From Prochlorococcus marinus str. MIT 1013 (GTDB taxonomy: Bacteria; Cyanobacteriota; Cyanobacteriia; PCC-6307; Cyanobiaceae): a stretch of 64,000 bases of DNA. The position numbers were made by a program, and so were the translations under genes. Positions 25,100 through 33,969 of this stretch are shown here, piece by piece. The DNA is taken from contig NZ_CP114778.1 in assembly GCF_027359395.1 (NCBI RefSeq), forward strand, positions 992,001 through 1,056,000, read 5' to 3'. The notes beneath the pieces are model-generated. The model saw only the letters and a program-made list of their open reading frames with translations, searched no databases and was not told where the DNA came from. The first letter of the stretch is position 1. Every line of letters starts with the position of its first letter.

Positions 25100-26857
25100 A
25101 TGACTAATTATAACCACACAACTCAAATTTCAAATATTTTGGTAATTGGCTGTGGAGGTGCAGGATTAAGAGCTGCTATTGAAGTCAAACTCGCTGGACT
25201 TCAAGTATCAGTACTTGGGAAGCGAGAAAAGACAGATTCGCATACTGTTTTGGCCGCAGGAGGAATTAATGCCGCATTTGGAAATGTCGATCAAGAAGAT
25301 TCTTGGGAACGACATTTTGCAGATACTTATATCGAGGGGTATGGAATTGGAGACGCCTCCCAAATTGAGATAATGGCTAAAGAAGCTCCATCACTTGTTC
25401 AAGAAATAGATCAGTGGGGAGCAAATTTTGCAAAATTAAAAAATGGGCTTCTTGATCAAAGATTTTTTGGAGCTCATTCGTATAGAAGAACTTGTTACTC
25501 AGGAGATTTTACAGGTTTATCAATTTTAAAAACACTTCTTAAAAAAGCAGAGTCTTTAAATATTCCAATTCATGACAACCAATACGTCACTGAGATTCTT
25601 ATAAGAGATGAGATTTGCTTTGGAGCCATGTCATTCGATACAAGTACAGCTGAAAGGACAGTGCATTTAGCTGATGCTGTTATTCTTTGTACAGGAGGTC
25701 ATACAAAAGTATGGAAAAGAAGTTCTTCTAGAAAAAAAGAGAATACAGGAGACGGCTTGTACTTAAGCCTCAAAGCAGGTTGCGAATTAAGAGATATGGA
25801 AATGGTTCAATTTCACCCCTCAGGAATGCTTTTTCCAGAAGAAATTGCAGGAACATTAGTCACAGAAGCAGTTCGAGGTGAAGGAGGAAAACTTATAAAT
25901 AACCAAGGAGAAAGATTCATGGTTAATTATGATAAAGAGAGAATGGAGCTTTCAACTAGAGATAGAGTCGCTATAGCAAATTACACAGAAATAGCCGAAG
26001 GGCGAGGCACCCCTAACGGAGGTGTGTATCTAGATATAAGTCATATGAGTAAAGATTTCATAATGCAAAAAATACCAAGTATTTATAGGCAGTTTTTAGA
26101 TGCACAAATGCTAGACATCTCAAAAGAGCCAATGGAGGTCGCTCCAACAGCACACTATTCGATGGGAGGTATTGTGATAAGCCCTGAAGAGCATTGCACA
26201 TCAGTCAGGGGGTTATATGCCGCAGGAGAAGTAGCTGGTGGATTACATGGTGCAAATCGTCTAGGAGGTAATTCTCTCGCGGAAATTTTAATTTTCGGGA
26301 AGAGGGCTGGAATAGCTAGTGTTAATTATTCAAACCAATTAAAATCACAAGTAAGATCTGATATATCAATAAAAAATGCCCATGACCACATAAATAAATT
26401 CATACATAAAGGTACAGAATTAGCAAAGCCTTTGCAACATGAATTAAATAGCGTCATGTGGAAGCATTGTGGTGTGATTAAAAATAAAAAATTATTAGAA
26501 TCAGGACTAAAGAAAATTCTAGGCATCAAAAATACTATAAAAGACATTGATGTTAGAATTGACTATCAAAGTTGTGATGATCTTGTTCAGGTCTTTGATT
26601 TAGAAGCATCATTAATTTCTGCCGAAGCCACAATCCTATCTGCATTAGCCAGACAAGAAAGTATAGGTTCGCACCAAAGAAGTGACTATGAGCAATTAAA
26701 TACTGTTGAAAAATGCAATTATTACGTCAAGTTGAATAAACAAACTTTCGATTTAGAAATTTCAAAACGACGTATTTCTCCATTAAGAAAGGATCTTCAA
26801 AATATTATTAACCAAACAATCAAAGTAATTAATCTCAAAAATAAATTACTTGAATAG
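25100..26857 (+). CDS. Succinate dehydrogenase/fumarate reductase-type flavoprotein
   Basis: 585 residues of the SdhA/FrdA/aspartate-oxidase FAD family. N-terminal dinucleotide loop (VIGCGGAGLRAAIE), FAD-attachment region (DSHTVLAAGGINAAFGN), dicarboxylate-site elements (MVQFHPSGM, LVTEAVRGEGG, STRDRVAIA, TAHYSMGGI) and the C-terminal FAD motif (YAAGEVAGGLHGANRLGGNS). Followed by the helical C-terminal domain usual for SdhA/FrdA. No iron-sulfur (SdhB) or membrane-anchor gene is beside it, so partner and direction of reaction are open. It lies immediately left of the TPR/transferase island. Confidence 0.88.
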   Translation: MTNYNHTTQISNILVIGCGGAGLRAAIEVKLAGLQVSVLGKREKTDSHTVLAAGGINAAFGNVDQEDSWERHFADTYIEGYGIGDASQIEIMAKEAPSLVQEIDQWGANFAKLKNGLLDQRFFGAHSYRRTCYSGDFTGLSILKTLLKKAESLNIPIHDNQYVTEILIRDEICFGAMSFDTSTAERTVHLADAVILCTGGHTKVWKRSSSRKKENTGDGLYLSLKAGCELRDMEMVQFHPSGMLFPEEIAGTLVTEAVRGEGGKLINNQGERFMVNYDKERMELSTRDRVAIANYTEIAEGRGTPNGGVYLDISHMSKDFIMQKIPSIYRQFLDAQMLDISKEPMEVAPTAHYSMGGIVISPEEHCTSVRGLYAAGEVAGGLHGANRLGGNSLAEILIFGKRAGIASVNYSNQLKSQVRSDISIKNAHDHINKFIHKGTELAKPLQHELNSVMWKHCGVIKNKKLLESGLKKILGIKNTIKDIDVRIDYQSCDDLVQVFDLEASLISAEATILSALARQESIGSHQRSDYEQLNTVEKCNYYVKLNKQTFDLEISKRRISPLRKDLQNIINQTIKVINLKNKLLE

Positions 26858-26929
26858 TCGTATTTTATCTATTGATAACTACTAGTAAAAACCTTTTTCA
26901 AATAGAATATAAAATCAGGGTGAGAATGT

Positions 26930-27215
26930 TAAGCCATCCACATAGCATAATATCTCTGAGATCCCATAGCACCAAAGGGAAATTAACTATTGGCATCAAC
27001 CAAGAGCACTAATTCACGATTGTTTGAAGGTTCTCCCTAACGATGTTGATCACACAAAAGAGAGATTCAAACATAGATTTGTTCAAGGCTGAAAAGTCTA
27101 TCCATTGACTCGTTTGGCCGATGAGATCGAAATCGTCGGAGCAATTACCAAGACTGAAGCAGGGTTCTAGAGACCTCTCAGCCGTTCTTGATTCGTCTTC
27201 GTATTGTTTAATTAG
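26930..27215 (+). pseudogene. Decayed 3' end of a T7-type RNA polymerase gene (second copy)
   Basis: From about 26991 the DNA follows the 3' part of the RNA polymerase ORF at 40500-40731 (shared runs such as TGATTGTTTGAAGG, GGATTTGTTCAAG-like and GACCTCTCAGCCGT), but with many substitutions and internal stops. The shared similarity continues past the stop codon (TTTAATTAGAAGCTACTTC) into the 3' end of the adjacent TPR gene. The same junction exists at 40731-40788, so the unit was duplicated whole. Non-functional. Confidence 0.8.
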
Positions 27216-27271
27216 AAGCTACTTCAGTTAACTTGTCCTCTCCATAATCATCAACACAGAGATCAGAAATA

Positions 27272-29191
27272 TTAGATGAGATTAGGTTCTACATCTTCGA
27301 AAGAGCGAAGTGCGATTGACACTCTTTCCATCACTTCATTCCAATTATGTCGCTCTTTTTGCCGGAACAATTTCATCGATGGATACCAAAATGTATCCTC
27401 CCTTTCCAGTCCCCAAGTCCAAAATGGGATATCTTTTAGCAGTAACCAAACTTTGCTTCCCATCCCTCCTGCCAAATGAGCAATTGAGGTATCACAAGAA
27501 ATAATTAAATCACAGTTTTCAATGATGGCGGCATTTTCAAGGAAATCCCAAGTCCTATCAATTTGTGGCTGGCAATCAACAAATTTATTTTTAAAAGAGC
27601 AAGAATTTAATTGCTCTGAACCAAATCCTTTTTGTAGTGAAAGAAATGTAATTTCATTATTATCTTTAAGTATTGAAAACTTTTCTAAAGGTATTGAGCG
27701 TCCTTGATAAGTTTTTTCAGTGCCTAGATTTCCTTGCCAATTAATTCCAATGATTGGTCTTTTTTCTTTCGAAAGAATGTTTTTCCATTTTTTATTTAAT
27801 TCTTCGGTTGAACAGATATATGGTTGGGTAACGATTGGATTTTCTGGACTTACTTCTAAATCTCTAGCTAAAGATAATAATGGGATCCATTCACCTTCTG
27901 AAACTAAAGTCGATTGTTTTGGTGTTAATGGATTTTGATCAATATCTGATGCTTGGATTAATGAATGTAGTTTTGTTTGAGCAGAAAAAGAAATTTCCAG
28001 ACCTTGATTTCTTAGATATGGAATGTAGCGCATATGTTGAAGCGTATCTCCTAACCCTTGTTCACTAACAACTAAGAGCTTGTCTGCTTTTTTTAATTTT
28101 ATTCGATTTATTCTTTTGAGCTTTGGTACGCCATGAGGAATCGCTGCTCCATTTTTCGTGAACCTAAACTCATAGTTCTCAAGACCAGATTGATAATTTT
28201 CTTTTAGAAGCTCTATTAATGAGAGCATGAAATAAGCATCTGCATGATCAGATTGAAGTTTAATTGTTTTGCGAATAGCTACTTCAGCCTCGTTTAATTT
28301 GCCAAGGTCTTTCAAAATATTTCCCAGATTGGAATGAGCATCCGCTAAAGCAGGATTAAGTTCAATCGCTTTTCGAGTCGATGATTCAGCGTCTTTTAAT
28401 TTGTCAAGATCTTTTAAAATACCTCCTAGATTTAAATAAGCCTCTGCGAAATCAGGATTGAGTTCAATTGCTTTTCGAGTTGATACTTCTGCATCATTTA
28501 ATATACTTAGATCTTTTAAAATACTTCCTAGATTTAAATGAGCCTCTGCGAAATTAGGATTGAGTTCAATCGCTTTGCGAGTCGATGATTCAGCGTCTTT
28601 TAATTTTTCAAGATCTTTTAAAATACCTCCTAGATTTAAATGAGCATTTGCGTCATCAGGTTTAAGTTCAATCGCTTTGCGAACAGCTACTTCAGCCTCA
28701 TTTAATTTGCCAAGGTCTTTCAAAATGTTTGCCAGATTGGAATGAGCATCCGCTAAAGCAGGATTAAGTTCAATCGCTTTTCGATATGACAATACTGCGT
28801 CTTGTAATTTGCCAATACCTTTCAATATAATTCCCAGATTGTAATGAGCCTCTGCATCACCAGGATTAAGTTCAATTGCTTTGCGAGTTGATACTTCTGC
28901 GTCTTTTGATTTGCCAAGATTGTTTAAAATGATTCCATAATTAGAAAAGACTCTGTGGTCAGTGAAACCTTGATTGATGAATAGTTGATAATATTTTACT
29001 GCTTCTAAAATATTTCCTTGTGAATGAAACTTAAATGCTTGATTGATTATTTTTTCTTTAGAAGGATTAGAAGAAGTATTAGTAGTAATAGTAATATTCT
29101 CTTTATTTTCTCCTAAAGTAAACGGAACAGAGAATGTTTTTGCTTCAGTGATCTTCTTTTTTTCTTGATCTTTTTTATCAGATTGCTCCAT
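27272..29191 (-). CDS. TPR protein with C-terminal GT9-like glycosyltransferase domain (paralogue A)
   Basis: 639 residues. N-terminal leader (TFSVPFTLGENKENITI), then about eight 34-residue tetratricopeptide repeats (consensus xAHxNLGxILKDLGKLxEAE, about residues 50-330), then a GT9/heptosyltransferase-like domain: VSEQGLGDTLQHMRYIPYLR, SKEKRPIIGINWQGN, and CDLIISCDTSIAHLAGGMGS with WLLL and WYPSMKLFRQ. Likely transfers a sugar to a peptide or glycan held by the TPR solenoid; substrate unknown. The 5' part is nearly identical at DNA level to the neighbouring TPR gene at 30174. Confidence 0.88.
   Translation of the reverse strand: MEQSDKKDQEKKKITEAKTFSVPFTLGENKENITITTNTSSNPSKEKIINQAFKFHSQGNILEAVKYYQLFINQGFTDHRVFSNYGIILNNLGKSKDAEVSTRKAIELNPGDAEAHYNLGIILKGIGKLQDAVLSYRKAIELNPALADAHSNLANILKDLGKLNEAEVAVRKAIELKPDDANAHLNLGGILKDLEKLKDAESSTRKAIELNPNFAEAHLNLGSILKDLSILNDAEVSTRKAIELNPDFAEAYLNLGGILKDLDKLKDAESSTRKAIELNPALADAHSNLGNILKDLGKLNEAEVAIRKTIKLQSDHADAYFMLSLIELLKENYQSGLENYEFRFTKNGAAIPHGVPKLKRINRIKLKKADKLLVVSEQGLGDTLQHMRYIPYLRNQGLEISFSAQTKLHSLIQASDIDQNPLTPKQSTLVSEGEWIPLLSLARDLEVSPENPIVTQPYICSTEELNKKWKNILSKEKRPIIGINWQGNLGTEKTYQGRSIPLEKFSILKDNNEITFLSLQKGFGSEQLNSCSFKNKFVDCQPQIDRTWDFLENAAIIENCDLIISCDTSIAHLAGGMGSKVWLLLKDIPFWTWGLEREDTFWYPSMKLFRQKERHNWNEVMERVSIALRSFEDVEPNLI
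28641..29100. repeat. 460-bp near-identical block shared with 30397-30856
   Basis: These bases, coding for the leader end and the first TPRs of paralogue A, match 30397-30856 (constant offset 1756) with only a few substitutions. Other paralogues in the array are far more diverged. Recent duplication or gene conversion is implied. Confidence 0.85.
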
Positions 29192-29576
29192 CTATACTTT
29201 TCAATCTTTTTAACTTCAGCAATTTTACTACTAATGCTGCAATTATTGTTGTTTTATTTTGAGTGACATAAAGTAGCGATGTCTTTTAATTATTTCCTAC
29301 GATCTTTCTAAGTTAATATCGTCTTTGAGAAACTTTTAATTTGTAATCTCCTCTTATTAGTGTCACGAGAGTTTACGCAGAAATTACTTATTATCAAATC
29401 GATTATTCTTTCAATTATGATGTCTGACCTTGAATTTAGAATTATTAATGGTTCAATCGTATGAGACTAACTTTAATAGCTACTTAATTATGATGATTTT
29501 ATTTCTATGTTTTGTAGTTTATTTCGTGTCTTTTTTATCAACTTATTAAATATCAAATGCTGTTAATAACAACTGA
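29192..29576. other. Intergenic stretch between TPR paralogue A and the hydroxylase gene
   Basis: About 385 bp, A+T-rich, with no supportable frame. It presumably contains the promoter of the 27272-29191 gene and the end of the hydroxylase transcript. It lacks the upstream repeat carried by three other TPR genes. Confidence 0.4.
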
Positions 29577-30173
29577 TTAGAAAATATTAATCCAACCCGT
29601 AATGATATATTTTGACCCTTCTTTAAGTATGTTTCCTTTATGTGCGTGAGTCCATTCAGCAGGCCAAATCAAAGTTAATCCTCTTTGTGGTTGTATTTCA
29701 AGATCATAATGACTGAAATATGTTGAACCTCCTTCTTCTACATCATTTAAATATGTCATAAAAGCAAAAATACGGTGAAGAGTAGCTAAAGAAGATCTTT
29801 CTGTATGTATTTCCTTAAAATGTTGACCAGGTTTATATCTTTGTAAATTAAAAGAACCAATTTCCAATTTTTCAGATATCTTGTTTAAGAAAGTCCATTC
29901 CTCTACATAGTTTTTATAGCATTCAAAAAGTTGATCAAAATATTTTTTAAATGCCTCATGTCCTGGAAGAATGATATCTTTGGGATTCATAGTAATATCA
30001 ACACTATCTTTTATCTCAGGATTTAAACCACTTCCACTGTACCCACTTTTTTGCTTGGCGATATTAAGTTCAAAGTAGGAGATAAGATCATCGCAAATTA
30101 AGATTGGTTCTATACACCAGGAGCCAATAAAGTTAGGAGTTTTATTCCCTAAATCTAATGTTATTTTCTTCAT
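29577..30173 (-). CDS. 2-oxoglutarate/Fe(II)-dependent hydroxylase (prolyl-4-hydroxylase-like)
   Basis: 198 residues. Double-stranded beta-helix dioxygenase pattern: LQRYKPGQHFKEIHTERS (Fe ligands H and E of an HxE/D pair), then FMTYLNDVEEGGSTYFSHYD as in P4H proteins, and WPAEWTHAHKGN with the distal His followed by a Lys and the ITGW strand for 2-oxoglutarate. The start codon directly abuts the TPR gene stop (TAA then ATG), so the two are cotranscribed. Probably hydroxylates a protein or peptide delivered by the TPR partner (inference). Confidence 0.85.
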   Translation of the reverse strand: MKKITLDLGNKTPNFIGSWCIEPILICDDLISYFELNIAKQKSGYSGSGLNPEIKDSVDITMNPKDIILPGHEAFKKYFDQLFECYKNYVEEWTFLNKISEKLEIGSFNLQRYKPGQHFKEIHTERSSLATLHRIFAFMTYLNDVEEGGSTYFSHYDLEIQPQRGLTLIWPAEWTHAHKGNILKEGSKYIITGWINIF

Positions 30174-30947
30174 TTAATTAATAGTTATGGAGGATTTTTT
30201 TGGATTAAAACGGATGGAACCATTAGCTTCTCTTAATTTATGAATACCATCTGAATGATTACCATTTTTTAGAAGTATACTCCCTATTCCAGAGAGAGCG
30301 GAGTCGAGTTTGTTATCAAGATTAATTGCTTGCTCATAGCAAAGTATAGCTTCATCTAAACGACCAATTTCGTTTAATATATTTCCTAGATTTAAATGAG
30401 CATTTGCGAAGTCAGGTTTAAGTTCAATCGCTTTGCGAACAGCTACTTCAGCCTCATTTAATTTGCCAAGGTCTTTCAAAATGTTTGCCAGATTGGAATG
30501 AGCATCCGCTAAAGCAGGATTAAGTTCAATCGCTTTTCGATATGACAATACTGCGTCTTGTAATTTGCCAATACCTTTCAATATAATTCCCAGATTGTAA
30601 TGAGCCTCTGCATCACCAGGATTAAGTTCAATTGCTTTGCGAGTTGATACTTCTGCGTCTTTTGATTTGCCAAGATTGTTTAAAATGATTCCATAATTAG
30701 AAAAGACTCTGTGGTCAGTGAAACCTTGATTGATGAATAGTTGATAATATTTTACTGCTTCTAAAATATTTCCTTGTGAATGAAACTTAAATGCTTGATT
30801 GATTATTTTTTCTTTAGAAGGATTAGAAGAAGTATTAGTAGTAATAGTAATATTCTCTTTTATTTCTCCTAAAGCAAATGGAACAGAGAATGTTTTTGCT
30901 TCAGTGAATTTATTCTTTCTTTGTTCTTGTTTGTCTGATTTTTCCAT
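30174..30947 (-). CDS. TPR protein without transferase domain (paralogue B)
   Basis: 257 residues from the ATG at 30947 (MEKSDKQEQRKNK), chosen because paralogues A and F begin the same way; a longer frame to 30986 exists. It has the leader TFSVPFALGEIKENITI and about four to five TPRs identical or nearly so to those of paralogue A. It ends in a short NGSIRFNPKKSSITIN tail where the others continue into a glycosyltransferase. It is followed without a gap by the hydroxylase gene, which appears to replace the transferase as the effector. Confidence 0.85.
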   Translation of the reverse strand: MEKSDKQEQRKNKFTEAKTFSVPFALGEIKENITITTNTSSNPSKEKIINQAFKFHSQGNILEAVKYYQLFINQGFTDHRVFSNYGIILNNLGKSKDAEVSTRKAIELNPGDAEAHYNLGIILKGIGKLQDAVLSYRKAIELNPALADAHSNLANILKDLGKLNEAEVAVRKAIELKPDFANAHLNLGNILNEIGRLDEAILCYEQAINLDNKLDSALSGIGSILLKNGNHSDGIHKLREANGSIRFNPKKSSITIN

Positions 30948-31095
30948 ATATTTTTTTCGATTAAAGAGACAATAAAATACGTACACATATATTTCCTTTA
31001 TAAGTGATCAAGATCTATTAAATATTTCTTCTTAATAATTTGCGACTACAACGCCTCAAATGCTGCTTTTACTTATTGATTCTGAACTCGCTATG
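30948..31095. repeat. TPR-upstream repeat, copy 1
   Basis: Sequence upstream of paralogue B (AAAGAGACAATAAAATAC through GTGATCAAGATCTATTAAAT to TTGATTCTGAACTCGC) recurs upstream of the TPR genes at 39226-39367 and 42402-42545. It probably carries a shared promoter plus the start of a small divergent ORF, and here abuts the 3' flank of the next TPR gene. Confidence 0.75.
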
Positions 31096-31175
31096 AGTTG
31101 TGAAATGCATTTTCAGTTGAATCTTTTTTAATTTGGACCTTGTTGCCTATCTCTAAGATATCAGTGCCGGGAATA

Positions 31176-33023
31176 TTAGATTAGATCTTGTTCTACATCC
31201 TTGAACGAGCTAAGTGCAATTGATACTCTCTCCATAACCTCTTGCCAATTATGTCGCTCTTTTTGTCTAAATAATCTCATTGATGGATACCAAAATGTTC
31301 GCTCGCCAGTAAGTCCCCAGTACCAAAAAGGAACATCTCTCAGCAGCAACCAAACTTTTTTACCCATTCCAGCCGCTAAAGGACCTGGTGAGCAGTCATT
31401 CGTAATAATTAAATCACAGTTTTCTATGATCGCAGCTGTCTCTGAGTAATCCAATATCCCATCAATCTGTTTCTGACAACTAACAAAATGCTTTTTAAAT
31501 GAACATTGTTCCAATTGTTCTGAACCATAACCTTTTTGGAGTGAAAGGAAAGTAATGTCATTCTTTTCTAAAAGCTTAGAGAATTCTTCTAAAGGAATTG
31601 ATCGTCCTTGATAAGTCTTTTCCAGCTTTTTACTTCCTTGCCAATTAATCCCAACGATTGGTCTTTTTTCATTAGAGAGAATCTTTCTCCATTTTTCTTT
31701 TAGTGGTTTTGTTGATGAAATATATGGAGTATTAATTACAGGATTATTCGGACTAACAGAAAAATACTTAAGTAAAGATAGTAATGGAATCCATTCTCCT
31801 TCTTTTCTTAGAAGAGATTCTTCACGTGTAAGTGGATTATCATGGATGCCAGAGTCCTTAATTAAGCTATGTAGTTTCTCTGGAGCATAGAAAGATATAT
31901 CTATTCCTTGTTGTTTAAGTGGCAATAAATAACGCATATAAAAAATGACGTCGCCAGGAGCTTGCTCACTAACAACTAAGAGCTTTTCTCCTTTAATTAA
32001 TTTCCTATTATCTACTTTTTTGATTTTTGGCTTTAAGTCAAGAGTTACTTTATCAAATCTAAATTCATAGGCCTCTAAACCATTTTTATAGTCGCCTTGA
32101 AGTAGTTGAAAAAATGAAAGATTAAAAGATGCTTCAGTGAACTCAGGATTAAGTTCAATAGCTTTGCGAGTTGAGACTTCTGCTTCTTGTAAGTTGCCAA
32201 GTTCTTTCAAAATGATTCCCAGATTGGAATGTGCTTCTGCGAAATCAGGTTTGATTTCAATCGCTTTGCAATATGACAATTCTGCTTCTTGTAAGTTGCC
32301 AAGATCTCTCAATATGTTTCCAAGATTGGAATACGCCTCTGAATAATCAGATTTGATTTCAATAGCTTTGCGAGTTGAGGCTTCTGCTTCTTTTAATTTG
32401 CCAAGATCTCTCAATATGATTCCCAAATTGGAATGCGCCACAGCTAAATTAGGATTGAGTTCAATTACTTTGCGTTGGGATAATTCTGCTTCTTTTAATT
32501 TGCCAAGATCTCTCAATATGTTTCCCAAATTGTAATGCGCCACAGCTAAATCAGGATTGAGTTCAATTGCTTTGCGTTGGGATAATTCTGCTTCTTTTAA
32601 CTTGCCAAGATCATTCAATATGCTTCCAAGATTGGAATGCGCCACAGCTAAATTAGGATTGAGTTCAATTGCTTTGCGTTGGGATAATTCTGCTTCTTTT
32701 AACTTGCCAAGATCTCTCAATATGTTTCCTAGATTGGAATGCGCTTTTGGGTAATCAGGATTCAGTTCAATTGCTTTACGACAAGAGATTTCTGCTTCTT
32801 GTAATTTACCAAGATTTTTTAATATTAATCCATAGTTAGTAAAAACCCTATGGTCTTTGAATCCTTGATTTATGAAATTTTGATAATATTTTATTGCTTC
32901 TGAAATATTTCCTTCTGAATGACACTTTAATGCTTGATTAATTATTTTTTCTTTAGATGGGTTGCTGTTTTTATTGCTTATTTCTTTCTTTTTAGATTTA
33001 CTCTGTTTTCCAAAGCCTTTCAT
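31176..33023 (-). CDS. TPR protein with GT9-like glycosyltransferase domain (paralogue C)
   Basis: 615 residues: basic N-terminus MKGFGKQSKSKKKE, then SKEKIINQALKCHSEGNISE and about eight TPRs, then the GT9-like domain (VSEQAPGDVIFYMRYLLPLK, SNEKRPIVGINWQGS, CDLIITNDCSPGPLAAGMGK, FWYPSMRLFRQKERHNWQEV). The leader seen in the other paralogues is absent; a decayed copy remains upstream at 33094-33186. In the nucleotide-site region the usual DT-x-x-AHLA is replaced by DCSPGPLA, the same change as in paralogue F. Confidence 0.86.
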   Translation of the reverse strand: MKGFGKQSKSKKKEISNKNSNPSKEKIINQALKCHSEGNISEAIKYYQNFINQGFKDHRVFTNYGLILKNLGKLQEAEISCRKAIELNPDYPKAHSNLGNILRDLGKLKEAELSQRKAIELNPNLAVAHSNLGSILNDLGKLKEAELSQRKAIELNPDLAVAHYNLGNILRDLGKLKEAELSQRKVIELNPNLAVAHSNLGIILRDLGKLKEAEASTRKAIEIKSDYSEAYSNLGNILRDLGNLQEAELSYCKAIEIKPDFAEAHSNLGIILKELGNLQEAEVSTRKAIELNPEFTEASFNLSFFQLLQGDYKNGLEAYEFRFDKVTLDLKPKIKKVDNRKLIKGEKLLVVSEQAPGDVIFYMRYLLPLKQQGIDISFYAPEKLHSLIKDSGIHDNPLTREESLLRKEGEWIPLLSLLKYFSVSPNNPVINTPYISSTKPLKEKWRKILSNEKRPIVGINWQGSKKLEKTYQGRSIPLEEFSKLLEKNDITFLSLQKGYGSEQLEQCSFKKHFVSCQKQIDGILDYSETAAIIENCDLIITNDCSPGPLAAGMGKKVWLLLRDVPFWYWGLTGERTFWYPSMRLFRQKERHNWQEVMERVSIALSSFKDVEQDLI

Positions 33024-33442
33024 TTTAAACCTTTGAGGTTTTTCTTATAATCATAATATTCTCCTAAAGCAATTTTAATTATTTTTTAATGTAATTTTGA
33101 TTTTTAGATCGACAAGAAGTAGTAGGAATATTTACGATCTCTTTAATTCCTCCTAAATCAAATGGAACAGAGAATGTTTTATACAGAAACATGCACCACC
33201 TTACCTCACTAAATGAATGAGAAATGTGTATGTAGGTTCAAAATATTGTGTAAATAGAAAAAATACAAATACATATTGTGTACGTATTGAATTCAGAATT
33301 GTGGAAAAGGACATATTTAATAACCTTAAATATTCAAAATAAATTTGTGAACCCTTTTTACGCATAGAACGAGGACTCAATGTCCCCCATAGGGGTGGGT
33401 AGGTCTTGGTTATATGTAAGGGTATTAACCTTTTCTCTATGG
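33024..33442. other. Non-coding stretch with a lost TPR leader and a C4/G4 hairpin
   Basis: On the minus strand, 33094-33186 still reads KTFSVPFDLGGIKEIVNIPT and ends in a stop, a relic of the TPR leader detached from paralogue C. At 33385-33395 lies CCCCATAGGGG followed by TGGGT, a hairpin motif also found at 44504-44515 and 53614-53624. No intact gene. Confidence 0.65.
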
Positions 33443-33676
33443 CTATTCCCATTGAGGCTTAATTCTTCGCCAGCCATTAGCCAAAAGGTTCTTCCATAGT
33501 TCTATCGCCAGATTCCTTCTCATCCTCTTACGACTCTTAAGTAGAGGTATACCGTTACGTTCAAGTCTACCTTTGTCGATAATGACTTTAGGATTCTGAT
33601 CCCAGCTCGACCAGTCATACCTAAACCTCAATATCCATACTCCACTAGGTTCCTTCAGCCATCCATCACGCTTCAT
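33443..33676 (-). CDS. DUF1651 family protein (copy 1)
   Basis: 77 residues: GWLKEPSGVWILRFRYDWSS, WDQNPKVIIDKGRLER, GIPLLKSRKRMRRNLAIELW, LLANGWRRIKPQWE. The W-x-x-FRxDxxSW, DPKVxxDxGR and LxxxGWRxxxPQW pattern is that of DUF1651, a family largely restricted to marine picocyanobacteria. Basic, probably nucleic-acid-associated (guess). The near-identical copy at 53640 differs by a handful of conservative changes, and flanking DNA is shared too. Confidence 0.85.
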   Translation of the reverse strand: MKRDGWLKEPSGVWILRFRYDWSSWDQNPKVIIDKGRLERNGIPLLKSRKRMRRNLAIELWKNLLANGWRRIKPQWE

Positions 33677-33930
33677 CCTTGGATTACTTATTAGTACAAT
33701 TATACTAATGTTAGCGTTTTTGTGTCCAGATTTCTGTCCAATTGATGTCCAAAACGCTCAACAACTATGCGAAGCGTTAAAAGATGACTTATCAAATCAA
33801 ACTATATCTTAATTATCTATAGCCTTGCGTAACTGATGAGGCAACAATTATGCATGTAAAAGTTGTCGTATAGCGAGAAGAGGAAACTGACGCAAAGAAC
33901 AGCTCCCTCAACTCTCATTGGCGTCCTGCT
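33677..33930. repeat. Flank of the DUF1651 cassette (shared with 53874-54120)
   Basis: Upstream of both DUF1651 copies the DNA follows the same order: TTATTAGTACAATT, a GTCCAGATT-CTGTCCAATT stretch, CGCTCAA-AA-TATGCGAAGCG, TTTGCGTAACTGATGA-like and GCGAGAAGAGGAA. With the gene this makes a cassette of about 480 bp present twice. Similarity is clear but imperfect. Confidence 0.75.
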
Positions 33931-33969
33931 CACTGGCAATCAACGTGCGAACATATTGGCTCAGAAATC

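Noticed and set aside
32137-32754. Serial plus-strand frames of 60-69 codons inside TPR genes
   Set aside because: Antisense images of the TPR repeats, produced by the repeat periodicity.
33201-33452. 83-codon minus-strand frame
   Set aside because: Covers the non-coding hairpin region and overlaps the DUF1651 stop; no domain, poor composition.
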